Part shown: piece by piece, positions 1 to 7,590 of the stretch
Position numbering within the stretch: position 1 is the stretch's first letter
How the letters are laid out: each line of letters begins with the position of its first letter
Source: Thermoplasmata archaeon
Lineage (GTDB): Archaea > Thermoplasmatota > Thermoplasmata > Thermoplasmatales > Thermoplasmataceae
Assembly: GCA_021795055.1 (NCBI GenBank)
Contig: JAJYPW010000035.1
Coordinates: 1-8,321 of the forward strand
DNA length: 8,321 bases
Reading direction: 5' to 3'
Notes under the pieces: generated by a model
Databases searched by the model: none
Told to the model about the DNA's origin: nothing
The model's input: only the letters and a program-made list of their open reading frames with translations
Program-made: the position numbers and the translations under genes

Positions 1-217
1 TTGGATCCACCTTCACCAGAATTATTGCGGATATCCCCGTTGTACCCCTCAACATGGTGAATTTGCTGATATATCCATCCTTGACCAGCCTTGAGATCCT
101 GTTCCTGACGGTGCCTTCCGAAATTCCAATTGCCCCGGCAATTTCCACGTTTGAGGCCCTGGAATTCTCCTCAAGTAATTCCATTATCCTGTTGTCTATT
201 TCATCCGGCTCAGTCAT
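1..217 (-). CDS. Lrp/AsnC-family transcriptional regulator, N-terminal part (cut by window edge)
   Basis: The reading frame gives 72 residues before the window ends; the C-terminal effector/oligomerisation part is outside. Residues 4-60 form the Lrp/AsnC winged helix-turn-helix: a DEIDNRIMELLEENSR opening helix, VEIAGAIGISEGTVRNRI as the helix-turn-helix, then SRLVKDGYISKF leading to the wing and the start of the ligand-binding (RAM) domain (ISAIILVKVDP). Family members bind DNA as dimers or octamers and often sense amino acids; the ligand and targets here cannot be read. The start is ambiguous: an in-frame ATG at 226 would add MLS. I prefer 217 because a TATA-like box lies about 27 bases upstream and there is no Shine-Dalgarno, which suits a leaderless transcript. 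Confidence 0.88.
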   Translation of the reverse strand, partial: MTEPDEIDNRIMELLEENSRASNVEIAGAIGISEGTVRNRISRLVKDGYISKFTMLRGTTGISAIILVKVDP

Positions 218-241
218 GGACAGCATATAATCAGAGAACGG

Positions 242-256
242 CTATATACCTTTTCT
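242..256 (-). promoter_or_regulatory. Putative archaeal promoter (BRE/TATA) of the Lrp-like gene
   Basis: On the minus strand a purine-rich GAAAAG (BRE-like) is followed by GTATATAG, centred about 28 bases before the ATG at 217. That spacing places transcription start close to the start codon. A second AT-rich box (TTGATAAATA, 261-270, minus strand) would instead give a leader of roughly 20 bases. The choice between them is inference. Confidence 0.5.
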
Positions 257-455
257 AGAATATTTATCAAAGGCTGGATCCGCCTGTCGTCCGGGATTGG
301 ATGGTATCGATAGGCATTACATAGCCGGTCTTCTAAATTATCAGGAATTCATTTCTGTTTCTGAGACCTATTCGCGACTGGCTTTCGATTTATGGCTTGG
401 CACTGCGGAATCTTAAGGCAAAATTATAGTCCCACGTTCCTGTATTGAATCTTGC

Positions 456-731
456 CTACCGGTAAAGCGATTGCCCTTTTGAGTCATCTGCCTTTTTCTT
501 CTGAATAAGATCCTTTGGAACTTTCTTGACCCTTATTATGTTGGTTGCCTGAACCATGTAAAGCGGTAAACCATTATTGGGATCGTTACCGCCCTTCATA
601 ATTGAGACGATTTCCATCTTTATCTGAATGATGGAACCGTCGCCCAGATTCACAGTAATCCATTTAGGCTCTTCCTCAAGCTCAAAATCAACAACTTCTC
701 CATCAGCCGGGAAGTTTGGATTGTTCATCAT
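456..731 (-). CDS. Uncharacterised 91-residue protein
   Basis: I do not recognise the family. The product is 91 residues, with no transmembrane segment, signal peptide or cysteine. The N-terminal third is acidic (VVDFELEEEPKW), the middle looks like alternating beta strands (WITVNLGDGSIIQIKMEIVSIM), followed by a glycine/asparagine-rich turn (KGGNDPNNGLP), another strand (YMVQATNIIRVKKV) and a basic C-terminal tail (QKKKADDSKGQ). The pattern suggests a small, soluble beta-rich domain. The gene is likely real: the composition is protein-like, and a TATA-like box sits about 25 bases before the first ATG with no Shine-Dalgarno, as for leaderless genes. A second ATG follows immediately (728). It stands alone, with gaps of about 230 bases downstream and 265 bases to the tRNA upstream. 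Confidence 0.72.
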   Translation of the reverse strand: MMNNPNFPADGEVVDFELEEEPKWITVNLGDGSIIQIKMEIVSIMKGGNDPNNGLPLYMVQATNIIRVKKVPKDLIQKKKADDSKGQSLYR

Positions 732-750
732 TCGTGTGTATTGGGATTCA

Positions 751-760
751 CGTTAATAAT
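751..760 (-). promoter_or_regulatory. Putative TATA box of the 91-residue gene
   Basis: The minus strand reads ATTATTAACG, centred 25 bases before the ATG at 731. No Shine-Dalgarno lies between the box and the ATG. This spacing predicts a transcript starting at or next to the first codon. Confidence 0.5.
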
Positions 761-961
761 GTTCAGTATCCGAAATCTCGCACACATATCAAGGCATATG
801 GAAAAGTGAGAAATTGCTGCTATCTCCTGGAACAGCGTTACCTGAAGTTGCGATATCATAAGAAGTCAAAATGCGGGGCAAGTTTCAGGAAATATACCTC
901 TAAGCTCCGTAGACAGAAACCACTGCGTTTGCATATTTCGCCTGATCATTGGAGTTTTGGA

Positions 962-969
962 TTTATAAT
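962..969 (+). promoter_or_regulatory. TATA box of the tRNA-Leu gene
   Basis: TTTATAAT (within ATTTATAATATA) is centred about 32 bases before the mature tRNA 5' end, which would leave a short 5' leader of several bases for RNase P removal. It is the most TATA-like sequence in the intergenic stretch. Confidence 0.65.
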
Positions 970-997
970 ATACAGCCTGAGTATTTACCAAAGCTAT

Positions 998-1082
<85 letters not shown>

Positions 1083-1234
1083 TCTCCTTACTTTCTGATT
1101 CATGCATACCATTGGATATTCAATAACAGTACCCGGAGGATTCCAGCCAAGGCTCATTGATCCGTAATCTGCATTATTTTGTAATTTTCACAATCGGCGA
1201 TTATGCAGAAGCAAACGCACCTGACAATTCGTTT

Positions 1235-3949
1235 TCAACCTATTTCTTTCTGGTCCGGGTTTGCACGTTGTTCTGGCAATTCCATCTCCCGGTATATTTC
1301 TGCAAGTAGCTCTTCGTAGAGGTGAGACTCGTCAGGGTTCTCCTTTAAGGCATCTATGAAGGAGGATGGCTGGCCCTTCCAACTCAGGATTGAACCAATC
1401 TTGCTCTTCAGCTTTTCAAGCTGCTTATCCGGAGTTTTCTGGAATGTAATCTTGAAAGACGGGGGTTTCCCTCTGTTCACTGGATTTCTTAGTGCTATAT
1501 ACCCTATGGCAGCTTCTATGTTATTTTCAGGTATGCCGGTAGTGCAGGAGTAAAGCCGCCTGTACGCCTCAAGCTGCACCATATGGTCGCTGGAATATCC
1601 TTCATTCTTGGAGGTCTTCCAGTCGAGAATCAGATATTTGGAGCCGTTACTCAGGATGAGGTCAGCGGCACCCCGGAAAGTGATGTCGGGTTCCATCCCA
1701 AGCAGCTTGTCGAGGGAGACCTCCATCCATTTTTCTGCAGCGCTCACATTGGGAAACTCCCTCTGCAGCGTCCTGATAACTGCGGAAATGTTCACCGCAT
1801 AAGGCTTATCCTCAGGCTTCACTTCTATGAGTTCCTCGTTTGCTATTTTCTGGGCAATGGCATGAACATTGGAACCCATTGTCAATGCCTTCGAGCTGGC
1901 GCGGATTTTTAATATATATGTTTTGAGATAGTCGAATGGCCTGTCACTCATCAGGGCTGAGTATGAAAGCTTTGAGAGGGAATTGAAATGTGTGTTGATT
2001 GCATTCAGCAGCCATCTTGATTTCCTGTTCAACAGCTTTCGCGCCTCTTCCACTGCGCCTGAAAGGAAAAGCGTGTAGGCCCTGCTGTACTCCTCAAAGC
2101 TGCGAGTGATCCCGGACTCTGAATCGGGGCAATTCATTGGCTGTGAGAACCTGTTTGAGTAAATGTCCGAGTCCTTTAGCCTCGGAACCACGTAAAGATA
2201 CTTTTCGGCTCTCGTAAATGCCACGAAGTCAATTCGCGCTGCCTCGTCTTCAATCTCCTCCATGAAATCATACCCAAGACTCTTGAGAATGCCCTCTGCA
2301 ACGGCTTCGTAGAATTTAAGTGTGTGCTTCTTTCTATCTGGGCTTGGCAGGTATATCACGGTCTCGAATTCAAGCCCCTTTGCCCTGTGGACCGAACTGA
2401 CCGTTATCCTCGCCTGTTCTACCTCGGTATCCTCGAACGAGCTTATCCTCAGGTACTCAATGATCAGGGAGGGGGTGATCTCCTTGAGGGTGGATAGAGC
2501 CTCGATAAGTGCACTGTTAACAGATACCGCGGTGCGAAAGTAGTCATGCCCGAAAGCGACCGAAGCTGGGATTATGAATTCCTCCATTATAGATGGGAGG
2601 CTCTGCAGCTTTGCGCACTTTTTCCTCAGCGAGGCGAATCCGGGGAACGCCTGCTCGAGGTCACTGAAGGTGAAACCATTCCTCTTCTTTTCAAGAAGCG
2701 CGCTTATTTCCCTCAGATCACCCGGGAAAAATGGGGAAACAAGGCATCTGGAGATTGAATCACCGTCATTTGTAATGAGTCCGGAAATGAAGTCGATGAT
2801 CTCCGATCTCGCGTTCTCTGAATGCGATGAAAGCGAGGTGGAATACTTGATGTTGAGCTTGTCCAGTTGCCTGCATATCTTCCTCACGCTCTCGTTTTTC
2901 CTGGAAATAATTGCGATCCTGTTTGAACCGCTGACTTCCGGAATCTGGAGTATGCCGCCTATTCCTTCGACCGGGTCATCGCTCTCCAGGTGGACAATCC
3001 TTACAGGCTCCCCGGGAGGTGCATTCTCGTTCCTGAGTTCCTTCAGTTCTTCCGAATACTTCGTGTCGTTAGCAGCGTTTCTCAGGTACTCTGAAGCATA
3101 GTTCAGTATCTCATTGGTGCTTCTGTGATTTCTGGAAAGTATGAATTTCCGAGACTCCTGGAATTTTCCGAAATTGGAGATGCTGCCTCCCTGAAAACTG
3201 AAAATGGACTGTTTTCTGTCACCCACCACGAAGAATTTCCCTGAGCATTCTATTGCTATTCTTGCCTCCAGGTTGTTCATGTCCTGGAGCTCGTCTACCA
3301 GCACGTAATCGAATTTTGGTTTCTCCTCCAGCTTAAGGAAACTGATCAGCAGATCGGTATAGTCCCTCCTCCTTCCCTTTTCCCTCTCATATGCCCGGTA
3401 TATGTCGGCGAATGTTTCAACAAAGGATTCGAGGTCTGTCCTCTCCATATTTACGTTTTCTGGAAGGTTTTTCTTCACGGAACCGAGATCTATGTCGGAC
3501 GGCAGAATACCGAAACTCTTCAGCTTCCTGATATGGTTCTCCAGCCCCGGGACGATTTCGGATATCAGGTATTCGTCCTCGTAATTGAGTGCCGCGTTGT
3601 CCTTGAGATACCTGAATATTATAAGCCTCAGGAAATTTGCATCTATCAGTTCTGTGTCCCCAAGGCTCTTCATGGCGAAAGAATGGAAAGTGTGCACATT
3701 CAGATCCGAGTGAACGAAGTCCACTCCTGCTGCCCTGAGATTCCTGACTATCTCATCCTCCATCCTGTCCCTGGCCCTGTTGGTAAACGTGATGCACAGT
3801 ATGTTTTCCGGTTTGGTCCCGGCCTTTACAAGGTGAAGGAATTTCTGTGCAATGGTGAAAGTTTTGCCGGTACCGGGATTGGCAAGCAGGAGCGTGTTTC
3901 CGTCATTCTGTATCGCATCCCTCTGTTCATCCGTCAGTGTCCTTTCCAT
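1235..3949 (-). CDS. UvrD/AddA-like superfamily 1 helicase with C-terminal RecB-type PD-(D/E)XK nuclease
   Basis: This 904-residue protein probably unwinds and cuts DNA during break processing or repair. The helicase motifs run in order: Q motif LTDEQRDAI (5-13), Walker A NPGTGKT (24-30), Ia ITFTN (53-57), VHTFHS (85-90), Walker B DELQD (219-223), III VVGDRKQSIFSFQGG (241-255), IV SRNHRS (272-277), V HRAKGLEFE (521-529) and VI FVAFTRAEK (575-583). The C-terminal part has the RecB-family nuclease signature: GSNVH (692-696), FRGAADLI with Asp763, DWKT (776-779) and QLEAY (792-796). All expected catalytic residues appear present. I see no cysteine set for the iron-sulfur cluster of AddB-type nucleases. 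It overlaps the end of tgtA by 23 bases and starts behind a strong Shine-Dalgarno. No AddB/RecC-like partner, NurA or HerA is in the window. Confidence 0.93.
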   Translation of the reverse strand: MERTLTDEQRDAIQNDGNTLLLANPGTGKTFTIAQKFLHLVKAGTKPENILCITFTNRARDRMEDEIVRNLRAAGVDFVHSDLNVHTFHSFAMKSLGDTELIDANFLRLIIFRYLKDNAALNYEDEYLISEIVPGLENHIRKLKSFGILPSDIDLGSVKKNLPENVNMERTDLESFVETFADIYRAYEREKGRRRDYTDLLISFLKLEEKPKFDYVLVDELQDMNNLEARIAIECSGKFFVVGDRKQSIFSFQGGSISNFGKFQESRKFILSRNHRSTNEILNYASEYLRNAANDTKYSEELKELRNENAPPGEPVRIVHLESDDPVEGIGGILQIPEVSGSNRIAIISRKNESVRKICRQLDKLNIKYSTSLSSHSENARSEIIDFISGLITNDGDSISRCLVSPFFPGDLREISALLEKKRNGFTFSDLEQAFPGFASLRKKCAKLQSLPSIMEEFIIPASVAFGHDYFRTAVSVNSALIEALSTLKEITPSLIIEYLRISSFEDTEVEQARITVSSVHRAKGLEFETVIYLPSPDRKKHTLKFYEAVAEGILKSLGYDFMEEIEDEAARIDFVAFTRAEKYLYVVPRLKDSDIYSNRFSQPMNCPDSESGITRSFEEYSRAYTLFLSGAVEEARKLLNRKSRWLLNAINTHFNSLSKLSYSALMSDRPFDYLKTYILKIRASSKALTMGSNVHAIAQKIANEELIEVKPEDKPYAVNISAVIRTLQREFPNVSAAEKWMEVSLDKLLGMEPDITFRGAADLILSNGSKYLILDWKTSKNEGYSSDHMVQLEAYRRLYSCTTGIPENNIEAAIGYIALRNPVNRGKPPSFKITFQKTPDKQLEKLKSKIGSILSWKGQPSSFIDALKENPDESHLYEELLAEIYREMELPEQRANPDQKEIG

Positions 3950-5795
3950 GATGGCCCTCCGAACCGCTGTGAACGTTTACTGCTATCCCGTTGTCAAACT
4001 GCCTCATCTCGAAACCTGGCAGCGCTGCCTTGCCAACGGCAACCAGTTTTCCATTCCGGTCGTGTACCAGAGTGTCATTCCCGGATATTATCCTTGGCGA
4101 TGCTTTCACCACGAATTTGCAGAACACGTTGAAGCCCTTTGCGTTGAACTCCGCACTGTCGTCTGTCACCGTTATGCTCAGGTTCCTGGAGTATGGATCA
4201 ATCAGCCTGGCCCCGTCAATGGTGAGGGTGAGAAACCCGTCCATTGCCCTCAGGGTCGCAGTGATCTTCCCTCCGAGAGAGATGGTCCTGATTCTTCCGG
4301 TTTTTTTCGATTTGCGTATCTCTGAACCGTCTGGAAAGAGGATGCGACCTATCCCCGGGCCGTACTGGTAATCGGCAACCGCCCTTACCTTTTCCAGATC
4401 AAAATCGCGTTCCTGCCCGTTTCCCCGTATAGATCCGATCTTCTGGGACCTGCACCTGTGCATCCCGAATAGCCGGGACGATATCGACTGCTGCACCGGG
4501 AAAGTCTCTTCCAGCTCTATGGGCGCATGGATTCCATTCCACGGGACAAGCATTGTTGTCCTTCCCGATTCATATGCCCTTGTTATTTCCATGGCGGATT
4601 TCTTCTTCATCTGTGAATCGGATACGCATACCACTGGGTATTTCCTGGCAACATAGTTGGCGGTGAATTTCTTCAGCCTCCTTACGTATGGGCTACTCAT
4701 TGAAACCTGATCCGGGAAAAACATCGCACCTTTCTTTGAAATCTCCTGGAATTTCTCGATTTTCCCGGCATGCCCGGAAAGTGCCCGAAATGCATCCCTC
4801 AGGTACGGATGCGCCTGGCTACGCCATTCTGCATATTGCCACAAGTTGCCTTCCCTTATCCTCTCCCTTGTCTCCCTGATCTCGTTAGAGATCGCGACCA
4901 GGTTATGCATGGAAAGCCAGTAGGTCTTCTTGCCCTCTTCCATCGCCCGCAATTCGTCCGCCGTGAACTTATCGCACAGAGGGCTCCATGGCGGGAACTC
5001 AAATATCCTGTCAAGGTCACGTGTTCCGTCCGGATACAGCAGCCTTCCCCCGCGCGCATACTTCACATAGGAGGAGGAGTCGAAGAGATCCACTCCAAGC
5101 AGCACTGCCATCGGGATGAACATAGGATGGCCTCCGCCGAAAAGGTGGATGGGGAGGCTCATTGAGGCGTTGAGTTTGGATGCCAGAATGACATTGACAA
5201 GGTCCGAATACCTGTAGTTTTCGAGCAGGGGGACTACGCCACCGATGGGGAGGTAATCCGATACACCGGACATCATCCTGGAAGATCTCTTCCTCAGGTC
5301 GGTGTATATTCCACCCTGAATTGTCCCTGCCAGCAATGTTTCCTCATGCACCCTGGAATTTCTGGCCCTTTCATAGGTTTCGTTCACCGCAGAACTGACA
5401 GTCTCATAGCTGTCGTCTGGATTGGTGAAAATATCCCTTATCGTGACGATGTCGCTGCCTATGCTTTCCTGGAATCCCACCATCTCTTCGTTTCCGAATT
5501 CAACGCCGCCATACACGTATTCCTGGAAAGTGCCGGAATCCGTCATTATCGGACCGCTGAAGTTCAGAAGTGAGTGAATTCCCTTTTCCTGCGCAATCGT
5601 CCTGAGTTTTTCAGTTCTCCTGATGATGTAGCTGTTTGTAATGATCGCACTGAATCCGATCTTCTCTATTTCCTTCAGGGGGACAGTGATGATGTTGGGG
5701 TTTATCACCGGCATTACCGCCGGGGTGTCTATGTACCCATGCCTTGTCTTTACCCTCGCTATCCTTGCAAGGCCATCCCTGTGGAGGACTTCCAT
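3927..5795 (-). CDS. tgtA: Archaeosine tRNA-guanine transglycosylase (ArcTGT), with altered zinc site
   Basis: TgtA exchanges guanine 15 of archaeal tRNAs for preQ0, the first step of archaeosine synthesis. The 622-residue product has the full archaeal layout. The catalytic barrel carries DSGTFQ (86-91), a conserved Asp in IRDIFT (121), GTIQGG (157-162), HLFGGGHP (217-224) and the nucleophile region GVDLFDSS (234-241). C-terminal domains follow, with a PUA domain around 545-610 (NVFCKFVVKASPRI, KLVAVGKAALPG, GIAVNV). The usual FPCSCPVC zinc motif reads FPPWSPLC: only Cys274 of three cysteines remains, with the later His297 kept. The start at 5795 is chosen because MEVLHRDGLARI matches the family N-terminus; an upstream in-frame start at 5903 would add 36 unlike residues inside rli. 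It begins 10 bases after the rli stop, with only a weak Shine-Dalgarno. The length slightly exceeds the usual roughly 580 residues. Confidence 0.94.
   Translation of the reverse strand: MEVLHRDGLARIARVKTRHGYIDTPAVMPVINPNIITVPLKEIEKIGFSAIITNSYIIRRTEKLRTIAQEKGIHSLLNFSGPIMTDSGTFQEYVYGGVEFGNEEMVGFQESIGSDIVTIRDIFTNPDDSYETVSSAVNETYERARNSRVHEETLLAGTIQGGIYTDLRKRSSRMMSGVSDYLPIGGVVPLLENYRYSDLVNVILASKLNASMSLPIHLFGGGHPMFIPMAVLLGVDLFDSSSYVKYARGGRLLYPDGTRDLDRIFEFPPWSPLCDKFTADELRAMEEGKKTYWLSMHNLVAISNEIRETRERIREGNLWQYAEWRSQAHPYLRDAFRALSGHAGKIEKFQEISKKGAMFFPDQVSMSSPYVRRLKKFTANYVARKYPVVCVSDSQMKKKSAMEITRAYESGRTTMLVPWNGIHAPIELEETFPVQQSISSRLFGMHRCRSQKIGSIRGNGQERDFDLEKVRAVADYQYGPGIGRILFPDGSEIRKSKKTGRIRTISLGGKITATLRAMDGFLTLTIDGARLIDPYSRNLSITVTDDSAEFNAKGFNVFCKFVVKASPRIISGNDTLVHDRNGKLVAVGKAALPGFEMRQFDNGIAVNVHSGSEGHHGKDTDG
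3956..3960 (-). promoter_or_regulatory. Shine-Dalgarno of the helicase-nuclease gene, inside tgtA
   Basis: GGAGG on the minus strand lies 6 bases before the ATG at 3949 and inside the last codons of tgtA. It fixes the helicase start and indicates that the gene is translated from the same transcript as tgtA. Confidence 0.75.
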
Positions 5796-5805
5796 CGTCC
5801 ACGTA

Positions 5806-7590
5806 TCATTGCTGTTGTAGATAATAGTATTCTCCGCTTTCTCTCTGCTGCTTGTCCAGGCTGCTTCCGGGCTTGTTGATTCTTGGCCGGCCACTCTGCC
5901 CATCCCTCCTGAACGTTATCCCCACGCTTGAAAGGAAGTTGTTCATCCCGTCCCTCATGTTCATGGGGCCTGTTGAATGCCCGCTTGAAGCAGGAACTCC
6001 TGAAAAAATCATCAGTTCGTCTGCAATCAGGTCTATGAAGTAAAGGTCATGATCAATAACCATGGCGCTCTTCCTGTTGTTCTCCATCACCCGCCTGATA
6101 ATCTTCGCAGCCGTCATCCTGTAAGAACTGTCAAGATGCGCTGACGGCTCGTCAAGCAGATACATATCGGCTTCCGTTGCCAGCGTTAACGCGATGGAAA
6201 GCCTCTGGAGTTCACCCCCGCTCAGGTCGCTCACGGTGGTGGAAAGCAGTTCATTTATGTCAAGCGGTCTGAATATTTCAGCCCTGTTGAATATCTCGTC
6301 ATAACGCGTTTTCAGTGTCGATTTCAGCAGATCCTCGGAGGTTCCTGAGTAATCAGAATATATGTACTGAGGCTTGTATGCTATCTTGAGGCTGCTGGAG
6401 AAGCTTCCGGAATCCGGCTGGAGCTCTCCCGCCATGAGTTTCGCAAAAGTTGTCTTGCCCGTTCCGTTCCTGCCAAGGCATCCCACCACCTCGCCGCTCT
6501 TCAGCTTGCCCTCAGATGACGTCATGGTGAATTCGCCAAGTGTTTTGGAGATGTCCTTCCATTCGAGTATGGTGTGCCCGGCTGCCGTCCTCCTCCATGA
6601 CCTGTTGGTGAACTGTATCGGGTATTCCCTTATCCTTACGTTCTCCTCCCTCAGGAAACCTTCCAGGAAAGAGTTTATGGCCCTTGATGAAGTCCTCGGA
6701 GATGCGATTATTCCATAAGCCCCCGGCTCACCGTAAACCGGGTAGACTGTATCCGCCAGCCAGTCGAGTATGGCAAGGTCATGCTCCACGATCATGATGC
6801 TCTTTTTCCTGGCGATCTCCTGTATGAGCAACGAGATGCTCACCCGCTCTCCGATATCGAGATATGAGGACATTTCGTCTATCAGGATAGTGTCAGCATC
6901 CCTAAGCAGGGTTGCTGCGATTGCAACCTTCTGCAGCTCCCCGCCAGAGCATTCCCTGATGTCCCTTGTCATTATGCCTGCAATTCCCAGCCTTTCAGAG
7001 ACGAGGTCGAGGTTCGAGGTTTCATCGCCCGCCTTCAGGATTTCAGAAACTTTTCCGCTCTTCACGCGTGGTATCTTGTCCACGTACTGATTCTTCAGCA
7101 CCACCCTCCTCTTGCCGGAATATAAATCCCTGAAATAGTCTCCTATCACACTGCCGGCAAAATGTTCTATCACGGCATCCTTATCGCCTTTCTTTTCAAA
7201 ATCACCCAGGTTCGGCACCGTCACCCCTGAGATGATGTTCAGCGCGGTTGTCTTTCCGAGGCCGTTCTTGCCAAGTATCGCGGTTACCTTTCCCTTCTCG
7301 AGTGCAGGTATGGAGTAGAGCCTGAAGGCGTTAACGCCAAACCTGTGGATGCTTTCTCCCGGTTCCTCTGGAAGGCTCACGATCTTTATTGCCCCAAAGG
7401 GACAGCGCTTTACGCATATCCCGCACCCTATGCACAGGGGCTCGTTTATAACCGGCTGATCCTGATAATCAACGAATTCGATTGTGGGAGTGCCGCTTCT
7501 CACAGGCGGACAATAATACTGGCACTCATGGTTGCATTTCTTCGGGTGACATTTCTCCCTGTCCAGGATCGCTACATGCAGATGGATCAC
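5806..7590 (-). CDS. ABCE1/Rli1 ribosome-recycling ATPase
   Basis: This soluble twin-ATPase, known as ABCE1 or Rli1, splits 70S ribosomes after termination and helps initiation. From the GTG start the product is 594 residues, typical for the family. The N-terminal iron-sulfur domain keeps all eight cysteines (Cys14, 19, 23, 27, then CIGCGICVKRCPFG at 53-65). NBD1 has GKNGLGKT (107-114), signature SGGELQ (215-220), DEMSSYLD (238-245) and EHD (269-271). NBD2 has GRNGTGKTT (373-381), LSGGELQR (456-463), DEPSAHLD (480-487) and DHD (513-515). The C-terminus has the ABCE1 hallmark ITFRRDGQSGRPRINKPGS and GEYYY. The first D-loop has Met where DEP is usual. The GTG at 7590 overlaps the upstream stop (GTGA) and lets the protein begin just before HVAI, as in relatives; a GTG at 7608 would add six residues and is the main alternative. 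Confidence 0.96.
   Translation of the reverse strand: MIHLHVAILDREKCHPKKCNHECQYYCPPVRSGTPTIEFVDYQDQPVINEPLCIGCGICVKRCPFGAIKIVSLPEEPGESIHRFGVNAFRLYSIPALEKGKVTAILGKNGLGKTTALNIISGVTVPNLGDFEKKGDKDAVIEHFAGSVIGDYFRDLYSGKRRVVLKNQYVDKIPRVKSGKVSEILKAGDETSNLDLVSERLGIAGIMTRDIRECSGGELQKVAIAATLLRDADTILIDEMSSYLDIGERVSISLLIQEIARKKSIMIVEHDLAILDWLADTVYPVYGEPGAYGIIASPRTSSRAINSFLEGFLREENVRIREYPIQFTNRSWRRTAAGHTILEWKDISKTLGEFTMTSSEGKLKSGEVVGCLGRNGTGKTTFAKLMAGELQPDSGSFSSSLKIAYKPQYIYSDYSGTSEDLLKSTLKTRYDEIFNRAEIFRPLDINELLSTTVSDLSGGELQRLSIALTLATEADMYLLDEPSAHLDSSYRMTAAKIIRRVMENNRKSAMVIDHDLYFIDLIADELMIFSGVPASSGHSTGPMNMRDGMNNFLSSVGITFRRDGQSGRPRINKPGSSLDKQQRESGEYYYLQQQ

Noticed and set aside
732..997. Possible C/D box RNA in the gap before the tRNA
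   Set aside because: Only one imperfect C-box-like ATGATCA on the minus strand (around 940-950) and no convincing paired D box or guide arrangement.
3533..4132. Plus-strand ORF of 199 residues
   Set aside because: It is antisense to the Walker A region of the helicase and the end of tgtA, both certain genes. No domain or ribosome-binding site is seen.
5796..5903. 36-residue N-terminal extension of TgtA
   Set aside because: It lies inside the conserved rli C-terminus, does not resemble TGT, and the family N-terminus begins at the Met at 5795.
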